Shown: piece by piece, positions 4,165-5,514 of the stretch
Numbering within the stretch: the first letter of the stretch is position 1
Layout of the letters: each line of letters starts with the position of its first letter
Source: Parcubacteria group bacterium
GTDB taxonomy: Bacteria; Patescibacteriota; Minisyncoccia; Phycocordibacterales; UBA12088
Direction of reading: 5' to 3'
Length of the DNA: 5,514 nucleotides
NCBI GenBank assembly: GCA_021731325.1
Contig: JAKFXP010000031.1
Coordinates: 1-5,514, forward strand
Position numbers and translations under genes: made by a program
The notes under the pieces: model-generated
Databases searched by the model: none
What the model was told of the DNA's origin: nothing
Seen by the model: the letters and a program-made list of their open reading frames with translations, nothing else

Positions 4165-5031
4165 TTACGAGTGATTTTGCTCCCACACCTCATACGGAAC
4201 CTCCTTTTTTCCTTCCGGTACGACGGTGGTGACAAAAAATCCTCCGTCTTCGTATTCGGCACCGGTGATTTTAATCCGCGTACGAACCCCATCAATATCA
4301 ACAAAAAAGAAGGTACCCGGCCATCCGTCCATTGCACAGTATGTGAGATAATTCTGATAGGGATCGTCATTCAAGCGAATTTCACCGTCTGACTTTTCAA
4401 ACTTTTTGGTCATCGTTGCCTGGGTATGTTCTTGTTCTTCGGGGGTAATGGTGTCCTTCATCCACAACGGTATCACCTCCGCAAGCAGTCGCCCTCCTTC
4501 TCGAAAGAGTAGCTCATCGAGTATCCGTCCCTCGATAGGCCACCGTGGTAATTCGATAGTCGCCTGCGCCACAATCGGACCATGATCCACTTCACGATCA
4601 AGCTGTATGATCGTTACACCGACCGCATCTTGTGCATTGGTACGAAGCGCCGTACGAATGGGTGAAGGTCCTCGAAATTTAGGGAGAAGGGAAGGGTGTA
4701 CATTTAACACGTGCCTTTTTGGTAGTGCAAGCACCCACGTCGGCAGTATCGTATTGTACGCCGCAACGATAAAGAGGTCCCACTCGGTATTGGCAAGCTC
4801 GGGGAGTTCATCCCGATGCGCAAGCGTGTGGGGTTGTAAAACAGGTATCTCTTTTGCTTCTGCCCATACTTTTACCGCCGAAGGAGTCAGTACCATCTTT
4901 CGCCCTGCGGGGCGATCGGGTTGTGTTATCACAATTGAAGGAGTGATGCCGAGGGCACCCAACTCTTCCAAGACATATACCGCAAGGTCAGGGGTGCCAA
5001 AAAACGCAATATTCAAATCTCGTATGTTCAT
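4165..5031 (-). CDS. fmt: Methionyl-tRNA formyltransferase
   Basis: It transfers a formyl group from 10-formyl-tetrahydrofolate to Met-tRNA of the initiator type. The 288 residues are somewhat shorter than the ~310 of E. coli. Landmarks: FGTPDLA (11-17), AYNTILP (91-97), catalytic-site block NVHPSLLPKFRG with N110 and H112 and the SLLP folate loop (114-117), and D149 in REVDHGP. The C-terminal tRNA-binding domain is present, shown by TKKFEKSDGEI (208-218) and DGWPGTFF (235-242). The start ATG lies 5 nt after the def stop, with no Shine-Dalgarno site, so translation is probably coupled to def. It converges on hpf, with 15 bp between the two stops and no clear terminator between them. Confidence 0.96.
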   Translation of the reverse strand: MNIRDLNIAFFGTPDLAVYVLEELGALGITPSIVITQPDRPAGRKMVLTPSAVKVWAEAKEIPVLQPHTLAHRDELPELANTEWDLFIVAAYNTILPTWVLALPKRHVLNVHPSLLPKFRGPSPIRTALRTNAQDAVGVTIIQLDREVDHGPIVAQATIELPRWPIEGRILDELLFREGGRLLAEVIPLWMKDTITPEEQEHTQATMTKKFEKSDGEIRLNDDPYQNYLTYCAMDGWPGTFFFVDIDGVRTRIKITGAEYEDGGFFVTTVVPEGKKEVPYEVWEQNHS

Positions 5032-5036
5032 AGTAT

Positions 5037-5514
5037 TTATCGGCGATCAGGAGCCGCATCTACTTCCCAGGTTTCTTTTGCTCCGTCGATAAAAAGAGTG
5101 CCCTCGAGATGGTCGCACTCATGCTGAAATGCTTGAGCCAGAAGACCCGCGGCACCCCGCGTAAACAACTGACCCTGCTCATCGTATGCACGCACCGTCA
5201 CATTACTCGAACGCACAATCGTACCATATCGTCCTCGAACCGAAAGACATCCTTCGTCGAGTGACGCTTTTCGTTTTGAGCGTTTAATAATAACAGGGTT
5301 AATAAATATGAAGTGTGGGTCTTTACTCGCTGCCTCATGTTCACTTTCATCCGAAAAAACACGACGGGAAAGTACAAAGATACGGAGGGGTACCCCAATC
5401 TGAGGTGCCGCCAGAGCCGCACCATCCGGCTCGTTTGCTACCGTCTGCTCCATATCAGCAATAATCGACTGAATGTTTTCACTCGATATCTCGGCAAGGG
5501 GCACTTCAGCAGCC
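5037..5514 (-). CDS. def: Peptide deformylase (5' end outside the window)
   Basis: A metal-dependent hydrolase that removes the N-formyl group from nascent proteins. All three active-site motifs are visible, counted from an internal GTG at 5504: GAALAAPQIG (28-37; family G-x-G-L-A-A-P-Q-I-G, with Ala replacing the second Gly), EGCLS (84-88) with metal-ligand Cys86, and QHECDHLEG (127-135) with metal-ligand His128 and His132 and catalytic Glu129. The frame stays open to the window edge, reading AAEVPLAEI as in the usual family N-terminus, so about 20 residues are missing and the GTG is not the true start. The C-terminus is short and ends APDRR. It is the upstream partner of fmt in an operon. 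Confidence 0.95.
   Translation of the reverse strand, partial: AAEVPLAEISSENIQSIIADMEQTVANEPDGAALAAPQIGVPLRIFVLSRRVFSDESEHEAASKDPHFIFINPVIIKRSKRKASLDEGCLSVRGRYGTIVRSSNVTVRAYDEQGQLFTRGAAGLLAQAFQHECDHLEGTLFIDGAKETWEVDAAPDRR

Noticed and set aside
4607..5092. Plus-strand frame of 161 codons antisense to fmt and def
   Set aside because: It is the mirror of two clear enzymes with all catalytic motifs; composition is not protein-like and it has no ribosome site.

Overview
The window looks like a chromosomal segment of a small-genome bacterium, most likely a Candidate Phyla Radiation (Patescibacteria/Parcubacteria-like) member. This is an inference from several signs taken together: short, tightly packed genes; two ATGA stop/start overlaps; weak or absent Shine-Dalgarno sites at most starts; a tRNA without an encoded CCA that is split by a group I intron; and divergent single-domain versions of housekeeping proteins. 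No taxonomic marker gene is present.

Left part (1-1920): a minus-strand gene for an unrecognised membrane-anchored protein (86-850) diverges from a plus-strand gene for a two-helix membrane protein with a NERD nuclease-related domain (1072-1920). The intergenic space between them holds a 12-bp-period tandem repeat built on CTACGTAG.

Centre (about 1890-2760): this is the most unusual part. A minus-strand tRNA-Asn(GUU) gene (exons 2484-2517 and 2093-2130) is interrupted inside the anticodon by a 353-nt ORF-less group I intron (2131-2483). Recognisable elements are P1 with the splice-site U.G pair, a Q-like element, R and S elements, P7, a GNRA-capped P5 hairpin and the terminal G. The locus is flanked by what look like decayed pieces of the same tRNA: a 5'-half copy upstream (2685-2710) and a T-arm/acceptor copy downstream (1912-1936). 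A hairpin-rich stretch lies between the upstream copy and the tRNA. Immediately 3' of the tRNA is a perfect 22-bp inverted repeat that contains the acceptor 3' strand and encloses an intrinsic terminator. Further hairpins and a 16-bp direct repeat fill the space up to the NERD gene, whose last codons run into the repeat.

Right part (2876-5514): a plus-strand pair encodes a 44-residue single-helix membrane protein translationally coupled to a YbhB/YbcL (PEBP-family) protein. A second coupled pair encodes a DUF167/YggU protein and a short hibernation-promoting factor. Convergent to these, on the minus strand, lies def-fmt: peptide deformylase (cut by the window edge) followed 5 nt later by methionyl-tRNA formyltransferase, the two enzymes that remove and add the initiator formyl group. 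The right part is therefore mostly translation-related housekeeping, and the novelty is concentrated in the tRNA-Asn locus.
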